From assembly GCF_002272835.1 (NCBI RefSeq), contig NZ_MLAO01000004.1, positions 1 through 64,000 on the forward strand: 64,000 nucleotides of DNA, read 5' to 3'. Positions 17,712-26,630 of this stretch are shown piece after piece; the first letter of the stretch is position 1, and each line of letters starts with the position of its first letter. Under the pieces are notes generated by a model that was given only the letters and a program-made list of their open reading frames with translations, had not been told where the DNA came from and did no database searches. The translations under genes were made by a program, and so were the position numbers. The stretch is from Helicobacter sp. 11S03491-1 (GTDB taxonomy: Bacteria > Campylobacterota > Campylobacteria > Campylobacterales > Helicobacteraceae).

Positions 17712-18890
17712 ATGAAAGAAGTTGTAATAGTGGCAGCAAAAAGATCGGCTATCGGAAGTTTTGGAGGAGGATTGAAAGATGTTAATGCCATCAATCTGGC
17801 CTCACAAGTTCTCAAAGGCACCCTCAAAGACATTCAACTATCTCCTGATCAAGTAGATGAAGTAATTTTAGGACAAGTTCTTCAGGCCGGCAATGGTCAA
17901 AATACAGCCAGACAAGTAACTATTCAATCACAACTTAATATAACTACCCCTGCTTATACAATCAATAAAGTTTGTGGATCCGGTCTCAAAGCAGTAAGTC
18001 TTGCTTATGAATCTATTGTGTTAGGAAATAATGATTTAGTAATTGCCGGAGGAGTTGAAAACATGAGTCAATCTCCCTATCTCCTCAAAAAAGCAAGATT
18101 TGGTTACAAAATGGGAAATTCAGAGCTTATAGATTCGATGATTATTGATGGTCTTTGGTGTGCAATCAATAATTACCACATGGGACAAACAGCTGAAAAT
18201 TTATGTACAAAATATCACATCAGCAGAGAAGAACAAGATCAATTTGCGCTCCAATCTCAAAAAAAAGCTTCAAAAGCAAGACAATCAGGAAGATTTAAAG
18301 ATGAAATTATTCCTATTGAAATTCCTGATAAAAAGGGTATGAAAATTTTTGATAGTGATGAATTTATCAGAGAAGATAGCACATTGGAATCTCTACAAAA
18401 ACTTAAGCCTGCCTTTATCAAAGACGGAAGCGTAACTGCCGGCAACTCTTCAGGAATTAATGATGGAGCTGCAATACTTATTTTATGCAGCAAAGAAAAA
18501 GCAAAAGAACTCAATTTGAAACCTTTAGTCAGTATAGAAAGTTTTGGAGTAAGTGGAGTTGATCCAAGTATAATGGGGATTGGACCTGTTGAAGCCACTA
18601 GAAAGGCGCTTCAAAAAGCTAAATTAAGTCTTGATCAAATGGATCTCATTGAGGCAAATGAAGCTTTTGGAGCTCAAAGCATTGCCGTAGATAGAGAATT
18701 AAAATTTAATCCCGACAAACTTAATGTCAATGGGGGGGCTATTGCATTAGGACATCCTATAGGCGCAAGTGGGGCTAGAATCTTAGTAACTCTTATCCAC
18801 GAAATGCTTAAACGTAAATCCACTTATGGACTTGCCACTCTTTGTATCGGTGGAGGACAAGGTATTGCAAATATTGTCAAAGCCTGTTAA
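17712..18890 (+). CDS. atoB: acetyl-CoA acetyltransferase (thiolase)
   Basis: This 392-residue thiolase interconverts acetoacetyl-CoA with two acetyl-CoA. Catalytic Cys88 sits in NKVCGSG, NEAFGAQ lies near residue 317, the GHPIGASG histidine near 348, and the second cysteine, Cys378, in LCIGGGQG. It opens a tight run of six co-directional genes for ketone-body use, so the degradative direction is likely. The ATG has AAGGAG 8 nt upstream. A run of seven G (18732–18738) lies in the coding sequence and encodes the NGGA loop; such a run is short for phase variation. H. pylori has an orthologous gene next to scoAB and atoE. Confidence 0.96.
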   Translation: MKEVVIVAAKRSAIGSFGGGLKDVNAINLASQVLKGTLKDIQLSPDQVDEVILGQVLQAGNGQNTARQVTIQSQLNITTPAYTINKVCGSGLKAVSLAYESIVLGNNDLVIAGGVENMSQSPYLLKKARFGYKMGNSELIDSMIIDGLWCAINNYHMGQTAENLCTKYHISREEQDQFALQSQKKASKARQSGRFKDEIIPIEIPDKKGMKIFDSDEFIREDSTLESLQKLKPAFIKDGSVTAGNSSGINDGAAILILCSKEKAKELNLKPLVSIESFGVSGVDPSIMGIGPVEATRKALQKAKLSLDQMDLIEANEAFGAQSIAVDRELKFNPDKLNVNGGAIALGHPIGASGARILVTLIHEMLKRKSTYGLATLCIGGGQGIANIVKAC

Positions 18891-18914
18891 AACAGTGCAA
18901 TTATAAGGATTAAA

Positions 18915-20237
18915 ATGATTTCAAGAATCTCATCTTTCATGACTATGGTTGTCAATAGATTTTTGCCGGATCCTTTAATTTTTGCCATATTGCTTACAAT
19001 TTTAGTATTTGGATTGGGAGTTTTTTTCACACCCAGCACCCCATTAGATATGATAAAGATGTGGGGAGATGGTTTTTGGAATTTATTGGCATTTGGTATG
19101 CAGATGGCTCTTGTTCTTGTAGCAGGTAGCGCATTAGCAAGCGCTCCTTTAATTAAAGGTTTTTTGAAATCCATATCTATGATTGCTAAAACACCCACAC
19201 AAGGAGTGATGTTAGTAACTTTTGTAGCCTCTATTGCTTGCTCTATCAATTGGGGATTTGGATTGGTTGTAGGAGCAATGTTTGCCAAAGAAGTGGCAAA
19301 AAATGTCAAAGGATCTCATTATCCCCTTTTGATTGCAAGTGCTTATATAGGATTCCTCACATGGGGAGGAGGACTTTCCGGATCTATTCCATTAATGGCA
19401 GCTACCCCAGGAAACCCTATTGAAAATACTTTGGGGCTTATCTCACTAAAAGATACTATTTTTAGCCACTACAATATTTTTGTAATCACAGCTTTAATTA
19501 TTATTATGCCTTTTGCAACCCGTCTCATGTCCCCCAAAAATCCAAAAGATGCCCATTGTATCAATCCCTCTCTCATCACAGAAGAATCAAACTTCCAAAA
19601 GGAAGTCTCCCCTAATGACCCTCCTGCCTTAAGACTGGAGGAAAGTAAAATCTTAAATTTTATCATTGTCATTATAGGTTTTATTTATCTTGTTTCTTAT
19701 CTTTATTCTACTCATTTTAATATTACAATTAATACAGTAAATATGATTTTGATTTTGGCTGGTTTATTTCTTCACAAAACGCCTATGGCTTATATGCGTG
19801 CAATTTCATATGCAACAAAAAGTTGTGCAAGTATTTTAATTCAATTTCCGTTTTATGCTTCAATCCAACTAATGATAGAACATTCCGGACTTGGACTGAT
19901 GATTACACAATTCTTTATTGAAGTATCAAACAAGCATACTTTTGCTATCATGACTTTTTTTAGCTCAGCTTTAGTGAATTTCGCTGTACCTTCAGGAGGA
20001 GGGCATTGGATTATTCAAGCTCCTTTTGTAATGCCTGCTGCCCAAACAATTGGAGCAGATTTAGGAAAAGCAGTGATGGCAATATCTTATGGGGAACAAT
20101 GGATGAATATGGCACAACCATTTTGGGCATTACCGGCACTTGCTATTGCCGGGCTTGGTGTCAGAGATATTATGGGTTATTGCATTACCGCCCTACTGAT
20201 TTCTTGTCCAATTTTTATCATTGGACTTATCTTATAA
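18915..20237 (+). CDS. atoE: AtoE-family short-chain fatty acid transporter
   Basis: This is a 440-residue inner-membrane protein with many hydrophobic helices. Family features include LPDPLIFAILLTI near the N-terminus, AGSALASAP near residue 75, SINWGFGLVVGAMFAKEVA near 110 and the C-terminal VPSGGGHWIIQAPFVMPAA near 358. AtoE proteins import short-chain fatty acids such as acetoacetate or butyrate. It starts 24 nt after the thiolase gene behind AAGGAT and is followed by the CoA-transferase genes, so it plausibly feeds acetoacetate to them. The order thiolase–transporter–scoA–scoB differs from H. pylori, where I recall the transporter after scoB. Confidence 0.92.
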   Translation: MISRISSFMTMVVNRFLPDPLIFAILLTILVFGLGVFFTPSTPLDMIKMWGDGFWNLLAFGMQMALVLVAGSALASAPLIKGFLKSISMIAKTPTQGVMLVTFVASIACSINWGFGLVVGAMFAKEVAKNVKGSHYPLLIASAYIGFLTWGGGLSGSIPLMAATPGNPIENTLGLISLKDTIFSHYNIFVITALIIIMPFATRLMSPKNPKDAHCINPSLITEESNFQKEVSPNDPPALRLEESKILNFIIVIIGFIYLVSYLYSTHFNITINTVNMILILAGLFLHKTPMAYMRAISYATKSCASILIQFPFYASIQLMIEHSGLGLMITQFFIEVSNKHTFAIMTFFSSALVNFAVPSGGGHWIIQAPFVMPAAQTIGADLGKAVMAISYGEQWMNMAQPFWALPALAIAGLGVRDIMGYCITALLISCPIFIIGLIL

Positions 20238-20251
20238 ATTAAGGAGTAAAA

Positions 20252-20287
20252 ATGAAACAAATTTATATCCAAAGGAATAAACAATGA
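20252..20287 (+). CDS. 11-codon mini-ORF ahead of scoA (possible coupling peptide)
   Basis: An ATG at 20252 with a strong AAGGAG 5 nt upstream opens a reading frame for [11 protein letters not shown], which ends with TGA at 20285–20287. That stop overlaps the scoA start codon as ATGA. The scoA gene has AAAGGA at 20271–20276 inside this mini-frame. The arrangement would suit translational coupling. It may also be a chance frame. No similarity is expected for a peptide this short. Confidence 0.35.
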   Translation: MKQIYIQRNKQ

Positions 20288-20979
20288 GTAAAGTAGTTCA
20301 TTCTCTAACAGATGCATTACAAACACTAAAAGATGGTGATACACTTTTAGTTGGTGGTTTTGGGCTATGTGGCATACCTGAGAAATGTATTGAAGAAATC
20401 AAACGTAAAAATGTCAAAAATCTTACAATTGTAAGTAATAATTGTGGGATTGATGATTGCGGATTAGGTATTTTATTAGCAAACAGACAAATTAAAAAGA
20501 TTGTTGCTTCTTATGTGGGTGAAAATAAAACTTTTGAACAACAATTCCTTAATGGTGAAATTGAAGTCATACTCACCCCTCAAGGCACATTGGCTGAACA
20601 ATTAAGAGCAGGTGGGGCCGGAATACCGGCATTTTATACCCCTGCCGGTGTAGGCACACTTGTAGCCCAAGGTAAAGAAACCAGAGAATTTAATGGCAAA
20701 AAATATCTACTTGAGCATGCAATTACAGGTGATTTTGGAATTATCAAAGCACAAAAAGCAGATACTTATGGCAATCTCATATTCAACAAAACAGCTAGAA
20801 ATTTCAATCCCTTGTGTGCAGCTGCCGGAAAAATCACTATTGCTGAAGTTGAAGAAATTGTAGAAGTTGGAGAACTTCAACCCGATGAAATTCATTTACC
20901 CGGAATTTATGTGCAATACATTTATCAAGGGAAAAATTATGAAAAAAGAATTGAAAAAATCACCACAAGGGAGTCCTAA
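20284..20979 (+). CDS. scoA: succinyl-CoA:3-ketoacid CoA-transferase subunit A
   Basis: The 231-residue alpha subunit has the CoA-transferase family I motif [13 protein letters not shown] near residue 22 and [16 protein letters not shown] near 110. With ScoB it moves CoA from succinyl-CoA to acetoacetate. In H. pylori this enzyme is also thought to stand in for succinyl-CoA synthetase in the TCA cycle. The ATG overlaps the stop of an 11-codon frame, and scoB begins 2 nt after this gene's stop, so the two subunits should be made in equal amounts. Confidence 0.96.
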   Translation: MSKVVHSLTDALQTLKDGDTLLVGGFGLCGIPEKCIEEIKRKNVKNLTIVSNNCGIDDCGLGILLANRQIKKIVASYVGENKTFEQQFLNGEIEVILTPQGTLAEQLRAGGAGIPAFYTPAGVGTLVAQGKETREFNGKKYLLEHAITGDFGIIKAQKADTYGNLIFNKTARNFNPLCAAAGKITIAEVEEIVEVGELQPDEIHLPGIYVQYIYQGKNYEKRIEKITTRES

Positions 20980-20981
20980 AA

Positions 20982-21617
20982 ATGTCAAGTAGAGAACTTA
21001 TTATTAACCGTGCTGCAAAAGAAGTTAAAAGCAATATGAATATCAATCTTGGGATAGGAATGCCAACTCTTGTGGCAAATAATTTGCCCAAAGGCGTGGA
21101 AAACGTTATGTTTCAATCAGAAAACGGTTTATTAGGTATTGGACCTTATCCGTTACAAAATCAAGTGGATCCTGATCTTATCAATGCCGGAAAAGAAACA
21201 GTTACTTTTCAAAAAGGCGCAAGTTTCTTTGATAGCGCCCAATCTTTTGCAATGATTCGTGGAGGACATATTGATCTAGCAATTTTAGGGGGTATGGAAG
21301 TCTCTCAAAGTGGAGATTTAGCAAATTGGATGATACCCAAAAAGCTTGTCAAAGGGATGGGTGGAGCTATGGATCTCGTTCATGGAGCCAAAAAAGTCAT
21401 TGTTATTATGGATCATGCTAATAAAAATGGAGAAAGTAAGGTAAAATCTAAATGCGATCTCCCCTTAACAGGTGTGGGGGTCGTTAATCTTTTAATTACC
21501 GATCTTGGAGTTTTTGATTTTGTTGGAGGCAAAATGAGGTTGATTGAGCTTCAACCCGGAGTTACTCTGGAAGAGTTAAAGGCGAAAACTTTAGCTTCTT
21601 TTGAAATACATCTTTAA
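20982..21617 (+). CDS. scoB: succinyl-CoA:3-ketoacid CoA-transferase subunit B
   Basis: The 211-residue beta subunit carries the catalytic glutamate in QSENGLLGIG (Glu47), which forms the covalent enzyme–CoA thioester in this family. GIGMPTLVAN near residue 25 and GGHIDLAILGGMEV near 90 are also typical. It begins 2 nt past scoA with AAGGGAG inside the end of scoA, and it is followed after 14 nt by the 3-hydroxybutyrate dehydrogenase gene. Length and motifs are complete. Confidence 0.96.
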   Translation: MSSRELIINRAAKEVKSNMNINLGIGMPTLVANNLPKGVENVMFQSENGLLGIGPYPLQNQVDPDLINAGKETVTFQKGASFFDSAQSFAMIRGGHIDLAILGGMEVSQSGDLANWMIPKKLVKGMGGAMDLVHGAKKVIVIMDHANKNGESKVKSKCDLPLTGVGVVNLLITDLGVFDFVGGKMRLIELQPGVTLEELKAKTLASFEIHL

Positions 21618-21631
21618 ACAAAGGATTTAAA

Positions 21632-22408
21632 ATGGTAAAAAATAAAATAACAATTATTACCGGAGCAGCAAGTGGTATTGGATTGCAAATTGCACAAGCT
21701 TATCTCAAAGAAGGGGCTAAAGTAGTCCTTTCTGATATCAATGAAGAAGGACTCAATCAAGCAGTGCAAAATGAAAAAAATAAAGGAGGAGATTGCATTG
21801 GAATTAAATGTGATGTTACAAAAGAAGAGGATATTAAAAATCTTATTTCTCAAGCTCATTCCCATTATGGAAGAATAGATATTCTGATTAACAATGCAGG
21901 TCTCCAACATGTGGCTAATATTGAAGATTTTCCTACAGATAAATTTGAATTTATGATCAAAGTAATGCTTACAGCAGCTTTTATTTCCACAAAATATGTA
22001 TTCCCGATTATGAAAAAACAAAAATTTGGAAGAATTATCAATATGGCTTCTATTAATGGTATTATTGGTTTTGCAGGAAAATCTGCTTACAATAGTGCCA
22101 AACATGGACTTATCGGACTCACAAAAGTAACAGCCCTTGAAGGCGCACTACATGGGATTACTGTAAATGCAATTTGTCCCGGTTATGTTGATACCCCGCT
22201 TGTGCGTGGTCAAATGGAAGATTTAGGAAAAACAAGAGGCGTAAGTGGCCAAAAAGCTCTTGAAGAAGTTCTTTTCCCGCTTATTCCTCAAAAAACGCTT
22301 GTTGATATTCATGATATTGCTTATCTTGCCTTATTCTTAAGCTCTGAGCATGCCAAAAATATTACAGGTCAAAATATGGTTATTGATGGAGGCTATACAG
22401 TTCAATAA
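21632..22408 (+). CDS. bdhA: D-3-hydroxybutyrate dehydrogenase (short-chain dehydrogenase)
   Basis: This 258-residue SDR enzyme has the NAD-binding GAASGIG at 11–17, NNAG at 87–90 and the catalytic set Ser140, Tyr153 and Lys157. NAGLQHVANIEDFP and CPGYVDTPLVRGQ are characteristic of bacterial 3-hydroxybutyrate dehydrogenases rather than of fatty-acid reductases. It would oxidise D-3-hydroxybutyrate to acetoacetate, the substrate of ScoAB encoded just upstream. AAAGGA precedes the ATG. As far as I recall, H. pylori has no counterpart in its acetoacetate cluster, so this extends the pathway by one step. Confidence 0.88.
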   Translation: MVKNKITIITGAASGIGLQIAQAYLKEGAKVVLSDINEEGLNQAVQNEKNKGGDCIGIKCDVTKEEDIKNLISQAHSHYGRIDILINNAGLQHVANIEDFPTDKFEFMIKVMLTAAFISTKYVFPIMKKQKFGRIINMASINGIIGFAGKSAYNSAKHGLIGLTKVTALEGALHGITVNAICPGYVDTPLVRGQMEDLGKTRGVSGQKALEEVLFPLIPQKTLVDIHDIAYLALFLSSEHAKNITGQNMVIDGGYTVQ

Positions 22409-22432
22409 AAAATTATTTTAAAGGATAGGGAA

Positions 22433-23722
22433 ATGTTAGGGATTCTTTTAGGACTTATTATTATTATGGGATTAGCATATTTGGGATGGTCTATTATTTG
22501 GGTTGCCCCAATTGCTGCAGGTGTTGTTGCCCTAACCGGTGGGCTTGATTTGCTCTCAAGTTATACAGGGCCATATATGAGTGGTTTTGTTGGATTTGCA
22601 AAAAGTTGGTTTCCGGTCTTTATGCTTGGAGCGATTTTTGGAAAATTAATGGAATCTACAAAAATGGCAAACTCTGTAGCCTTGATGATAAGCAAAATTG
22701 TAGGAAAAAAACAAGCTATATTGGGCATATGGCTTGCAGCTGCTATCCTCACTTATGGTGGAGTAAGTCTTTTTGTTGTTGTATTTACAATCTATCCATT
22801 AGCGCTATCTCTTTTTAGAGAAGCAAATATTCCCAGAAGGCTTATTCCGGGTTGTATTGCATTGGGCGCTTTTACTTTTACGATGGTAGCCCTTCCCGGA
22901 AGCCCACAAATTCAAAATCTTATTCCTATGAAGTATTTTCATACTACCCCAACAGCAGCCCCTGTAATGGGTATTATCGCTGCTATTATTATGGCAGTTG
23001 GAGGACATTTTTACTTAATTTATAGAGAAAAACGATTAAGAGCAAGGGGAGAAGTTTTTGATGAACCTCAAATCAAAGCAAAACTAACAAATGAAACAGA
23101 GGAAAAAGCACCTCATTTTGTTTTTTCTATCCTGCCCTTAATAGCTGTTGTTTTAGCACTTAATCTCGCTAAAATACCTATTGTTCCTTCATTGCTTTTG
23201 GGTATTATTTTAATTATGATTTTAAGCTTCAAAAATTTTAAACATTTTATTGGTTCTATCAATGATGGGGCTAACAGTTCTTTGATTGCTATTATCAATA
23301 CAAGTGCGGCTGTTGGATTTGGAAGTGTAATCAAAATAGTGCCCGGCTTTGAAACACTCACTCATTTATTAATGGGCATCAAAGGAAGTCCATTAATATC
23401 AGAAGCAATTGCAATCAATATTCTGGCAGGAGCTACCGGATCGGCAAGTGGAGGGATGGGCATAGCCTTAGAAGCATTAGGAGATAAATACTATCAAATT
23501 GCAGAGCAACAGCATTTAAGTTTGGAACTTTTTCACAGAGTGGCCTCCATTTCTTCAGGAGGATTAGATGTTTTACCTCATAATGGAGCAGTTTTAACAC
23601 TTTTGGCTGTTACAAGCATGACACATAAAAAAAGTTATTTAGATATTGCGGTAGTGGCTATTGTATTGCCTATTATTGCCCTAATAGTTGTGATATTTTT
23701 AAGCTCATTGGGCTTCCAATAA
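22433..23722 (+). CDS. GntP-family permease, probably for 3-hydroxybutyrate
   Basis: The 429-residue membrane protein has about a dozen hydrophobic segments. GntP-like features include GFVGFAKSWFPVFMLGAIFGKLME near residue 50, LTYGGVSLFVVVFTIYPLA near 103, ALPGSPQIQNLIPM near 156 and GATGSASGGMGIALEALG near 338. GntP proteins import gluconate and related hydroxy acids, and members beside bdhA genes are often named 3-hydroxybutyrate permeases. It starts 24 nt after bdhA behind AAAGGATAGGG and ends the operon, followed by a terminator. The substrate is inferred from context only. Confidence 0.82.
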   Translation: MLGILLGLIIIMGLAYLGWSIIWVAPIAAGVVALTGGLDLLSSYTGPYMSGFVGFAKSWFPVFMLGAIFGKLMESTKMANSVALMISKIVGKKQAILGIWLAAAILTYGGVSLFVVVFTIYPLALSLFREANIPRRLIPGCIALGAFTFTMVALPGSPQIQNLIPMKYFHTTPTAAPVMGIIAAIIMAVGGHFYLIYREKRLRARGEVFDEPQIKAKLTNETEEKAPHFVFSILPLIAVVLALNLAKIPIVPSLLLGIILIMILSFKNFKHFIGSINDGANSSLIAIINTSAAVGFGSVIKIVPGFETLTHLLMGIKGSPLISEAIAINILAGATGSASGGMGIALEALGDKYYQIAEQQHLSLELFHRVASISSGGLDVLPHNGAVLTLLAVTSMTHKKSYLDIAVVAIVLPIIALIVVIFLSSLGFQ

Positions 23723-23731
23723 AATTTTAAT

Positions 23732-23765
23732 AAAATCTCTCTTTTTGGAGAGATTTTTATTTTTA
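23732..23765 (+). terminator. intrinsic terminator of the ketone-body operon
   Basis: AAAATCTCTC pairs with GAGAGATTTT (10 bp) around the loop TTTTTG and is followed by TATTTTTA. It lies 9 nt after the permease stop codon and before the convergent nifS-like gene. Confidence 0.85.
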
Positions 23766-23837
23766 CTCCAAGAGCTATTTAATTCCACAATATATTGAAA
23801 TTTTATAAGTATAAATTTCTTTTAGTATTTTTTGATT

Positions 23838-25184
23838 TTATACCCCACGTAATTTTTTGATTGCCTTTTTCAAGCTATCTAAAAGATATTCAACATCTTC
23901 CAGAGAATGCGTATAATGCAGGCTAATACGTAACCATCCGGGTTTTAGCTTAAGCGCTTCAAAACTAGAATCTTCCATTCCAAGCAAATCATGTCCGTAA
24001 GGTCCCGCACAACTACACCCTGCACGAGTTTCTATATGATAAATATTGCTCAGGATATAGGCTAAATCATAAGGAGAAATACCCCCTACATTTAAGGAAA
24101 CAATACCAATTCTATGGGCTTTAAGATTTCCATAAATTTTAAGCGCAGGGATTGAAGAAAGCCCATGCAGAAGACTCTGAGTTAAAATATTTTCTCTGCG
24201 TCTGATAGCTTCTAAAGAATATTCATCCCGTAGCATATAAGCCAAAGCACAACGATACATCTGCAATAATCCCGGAGTACCTGCTTCTTCGCGGATTTCT
24301 ATGTCATCAAAATATTCTTGAGATTCTCTATTGGCATATTTGATAACACCCCCGCCTGCAAAGCTTGGAGAAATATCTGTTGGTATCCATTGTTTTCTCA
24401 TAGCAAGTACACCATTAGTACCCACCCCACCTAATAATTTATGGGGAGAAAGAAAACAAGCATCATATAAATTCGAATCTATATTCGTATGGGCCGAAGA
24501 GCTTGCCATATCAAAAGCACAAAAAGCATTATATTTTTTTGATAAAGCTGAGATTTCTTCATAAGGAGAAAAGATTCCCGTAACATTTGAAGCCAGATTA
24601 AATGAATTGATTTTAAAATCTGTTTTCTTAAGAGACTTTAAAGAGTTTTCCAAAGATTTTAAATCAAACAATCCCTCTGAACTCAAAGGCAATCTAGTAA
24701 CCTCACAAAGTCCCTCACGCCAGCTAATTTCATTAGAATGATGTTCATAAGGACCTATCAGTACTTTTGGAAAATTTAAATCTTTAAGTTTTTTGGTAAG
24801 GATATTTTTTGTCTTTGAAGGGATATATATCCCTAAAATTTCTTGAAATTTTTTAATCGCTCCAGTAGCGCCATAACCTGCGCATAAAAGCACAAAATCA
24901 TCACTCAAACCCAAACTTTTTTTGAGTGCTTTTTTACTTCTTTCATAAACCCCACCCATTAATTGAGCATGACTGGAAGCATCCGAATGTGTATTTGCAT
25001 AATAAGGCAAAAGTTTTTTGATACGTTTTTCTACAAGGGTATGCGCTAAGCCTGAAGCTGTCCAATCAAAATACCTTGTATCTTTTTTAAGAATAACCCC
25101 CTCTCTAACTTGGGCAAGTTTATCCTCATTTGGATCAAGCAATGGATCAAAAAGATTATCCAGAATTTTATTTTTATCTAACAT
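23838..25184 (-). CDS. NifS/SufS-like class V aminotransferase
   Basis: This 448-residue PLP enzyme has the aminotransferase class V fold. FDWTASGLAHTLVEKRI lies near residue 38, AFDMASSSAHTN near 222, the PLP lysine is in LSPHKLLGGVGTNG near 245, and a cysteine-rich ETRAGCSCAGPYG lies near 388, where cysteine desulfurases have their catalytic loop. H. pylori has an equivalent second NifS-like gene beside the HIT gene, separate from its main iron–sulfur nifS. The role may be desulfurase or cysteine lyase activity. The precise reaction cannot be told from the sequence. The start lies 20 nt downstream of the HIT gene on the same strand, so the two are probably co-transcribed. Confidence 0.85.
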   Translation of the reverse strand: MLDKNKILDNLFDPLLDPNEDKLAQVREGVILKKDTRYFDWTASGLAHTLVEKRIKKLLPYYANTHSDASSHAQLMGGVYERSKKALKKSLGLSDDFVLLCAGYGATGAIKKFQEILGIYIPSKTKNILTKKLKDLNFPKVLIGPYEHHSNEISWREGLCEVTRLPLSSEGLFDLKSLENSLKSLKKTDFKINSFNLASNVTGIFSPYEEISALSKKYNAFCAFDMASSSAHTNIDSNLYDACFLSPHKLLGGVGTNGVLAMRKQWIPTDISPSFAGGGVIKYANRESQEYFDDIEIREEAGTPGLLQMYRCALAYMLRDEYSLEAIRRRENILTQSLLHGLSSIPALKIYGNLKAHRIGIVSLNVGGISPYDLAYILSNIYHIETRAGCSCAGPYGHDLLGMEDSSFEALKLKPGWLRISLHYTHSLEDVEYLLDSLKKAIKKLRGV

Positions 25185-25204
25185 ACATAGCCTTTTTTAT
25201 CATT

Positions 25205-25537
25205 CTAGATAAGACTATTCCATTTTAATTTCGCCCCTCCAAGAATATGAAAATGCAAATGCGGGACTTCTTGACCTCCATCACTACCAACATTGGTAAT
25301 CAAACGATAGCCTTTGTCTTTAATGCCAAGTTCTTCAACTGCTTCTAAAATAAAATCACTCATTTCCGCCATGAGATCCGGGGTGATCTCATTAAAATCC
25401 TTGATATGTTTTTTGGGTATAGCAAGAACATGAATAGGAGCTTTTGGAGCAATATCATGAAAGGCTAAAAATTTGGAATTCTCTAAAACCTTTTTGCATG
25501 GTATCTCACCTGCAACAATTTTTTCAAATAGATTCAA
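25205..25537 (-). CDS. HIT-family nucleotide-binding protein
   Basis: The 110-residue protein shows the histidine triad HLHFH at residues 93–97 and the family N-terminus FEKIVAGEIPCKKV. PKAPIHVLAIPKKHI lies near residue 31. HIT hydrolases cleave small nucleotide conjugates such as AMP-NH2 or AMP-lysine; the cellular substrate here is unknown. Length is standard for Hint-like proteins. It is divergent from pheS and followed on its own strand by the nifS-like gene, exactly the H. pylori arrangement. Confidence 0.93.
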   Translation of the reverse strand: MNLFEKIVAGEIPCKKVLENSKFLAFHDIAPKAPIHVLAIPKKHIKDFNEITPDLMAEMSDFILEAVEELGIKDKGYRLITNVGSDGGQEVPHLHFHILGGAKLKWNSLI

Positions 25538-25640
25538 ATTATCTCCTTCTGAAAATTTTTAGAAATTATATCTCTTTATAAAGTTATTTTGATTAAAATC
25601 TCAATACTTCATCAGTTAAATAAAACTTTAGGATTGTATT

Positions 25641-26630
25641 TTGAACACATTATTACAAAAACTGCAAGATGCGCAAAATTCTCAAGAATTAGAGGCATTC
25701 CGTATAGAAGGATTAGGAAAAAAAGGTATCATTACGCAAAAATTTTCTGAACTCAAATCCCTTGAAGGTGAGGAGAAAAAAAATCTTGCTAAAGAGCTTA
25801 ATGAAATCAAGCAAAAGTTTGAAGCCATTTATTGGGCTAAGAAATCTCAATTTCAGATCAATGAACTTAAGACTGCTTTGTTGGAAGAAAAAATTGATGT
25901 AAGCTTGTTTCAATCTATTTCACATCGCAGCATAGGTCACCCTATTAGCTATACCAAAGATAGAATTATTGATTATTTTATGCATCTTGATTATGAACTC
26001 TGTGTAGGACCTTTGGTTGAAGATGATTTTCATAATTTTTCTGCACTCAATCTCCCGGATTTCCACCCTGCCAGAGATATGCAAGATACATTTTATTTCA
26101 AAGATTCTATGCTTTTACGCACACATACCTCCCCTGTCCAAATTCGCACAATGGAAACCCAAACTCCTCCAATCAAAATGATTTGTCCCGGCGCAACTTT
26201 TAGACGAGATTATGATCTTACCCATACCCCTATGTTTCATCAAGTTGAAGGTCTTGTTGTTGATAAAGGCGACAAAGCTAGTTTTGCCAATCTAAAATAC
26301 ACACTGGAAGATTTTTTAAAATATATTTTTGGAAATGTTAAAATCAGATTTCGATCCAGTTTTTTTCCCTTCACAGAACCAAGTGCAGAAGTAGATATTA
26401 GCTGTGTTTTTTGTCAAGGGAATGGGTGTCGCATCTGCTCACATACAGGTTGGCTTGAAGTTTTAGGCTGTGGCGTGGTTGATGAATATGTATTTGAGGC
26501 TGTAGGTTACAAAAATGTGAGTGGCTATGCCTTTGGTATGGGTATTGAAAGGCTTGCTATGCTTACTTGTGGCGTTAATGATTTAAGAAGTTTTTTTGAA
26601 ACAGATTTAAGAGTATTGGAGCAGTTTTAA
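25641..26630 (+). CDS. pheS: phenylalanyl-tRNA synthetase alpha subunit
   Basis: The 329-residue subunit carries the catalytic class II aminoacyl-tRNA synthetase core. Motif 2 appears around [21 protein letters not shown] near residue 190, and motif 3 as [14 protein letters not shown] near 298. A zinc-like cluster [16 protein letters not shown] lies near 256; such Cys-rich inserts occur in some bacterial PheS proteins. The start codon appears to be TTG behind TAGGA, 8 nt upstream. The stop overlaps the pheT start as TAATG, so the two subunits are translationally coupled. Confidence 0.96.
   Translation: MNTLLQKLQDAQNSQELEAFRIEGLGKKGIITQKFSELKSLEGEEKKNLAKELNEIKQKFEAIYWAKKSQFQINELKTALLEEKIDVSLFQSISHRSIGHPISYTKDRIIDYFMHLDYELCVGPLVEDDFHNFSALNLPDFHPARDMQDTFYFKDSMLLRTHTSPVQIRTMETQTPPIKMICPGATFRRDYDLTHTPMFHQVEGLVVDKGDKASFANLKYTLEDFLKYIFGNVKIRFRSSFFPFTEPSAEVDISCVFCQGNGCRICSHTGWLEVLGCGVVDEYVFEAVGYKNVSGYAFGMGIERLAMLTCGVNDLRSFFETDLRVLEQF

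Noticed and set aside
18732-18738. Run of seven G in the thiolase gene as a phase-variation site
   Set aside because: It is short and encodes the conserved glycine loop NGGA; tracts that switch in Helicobacter are usually longer.
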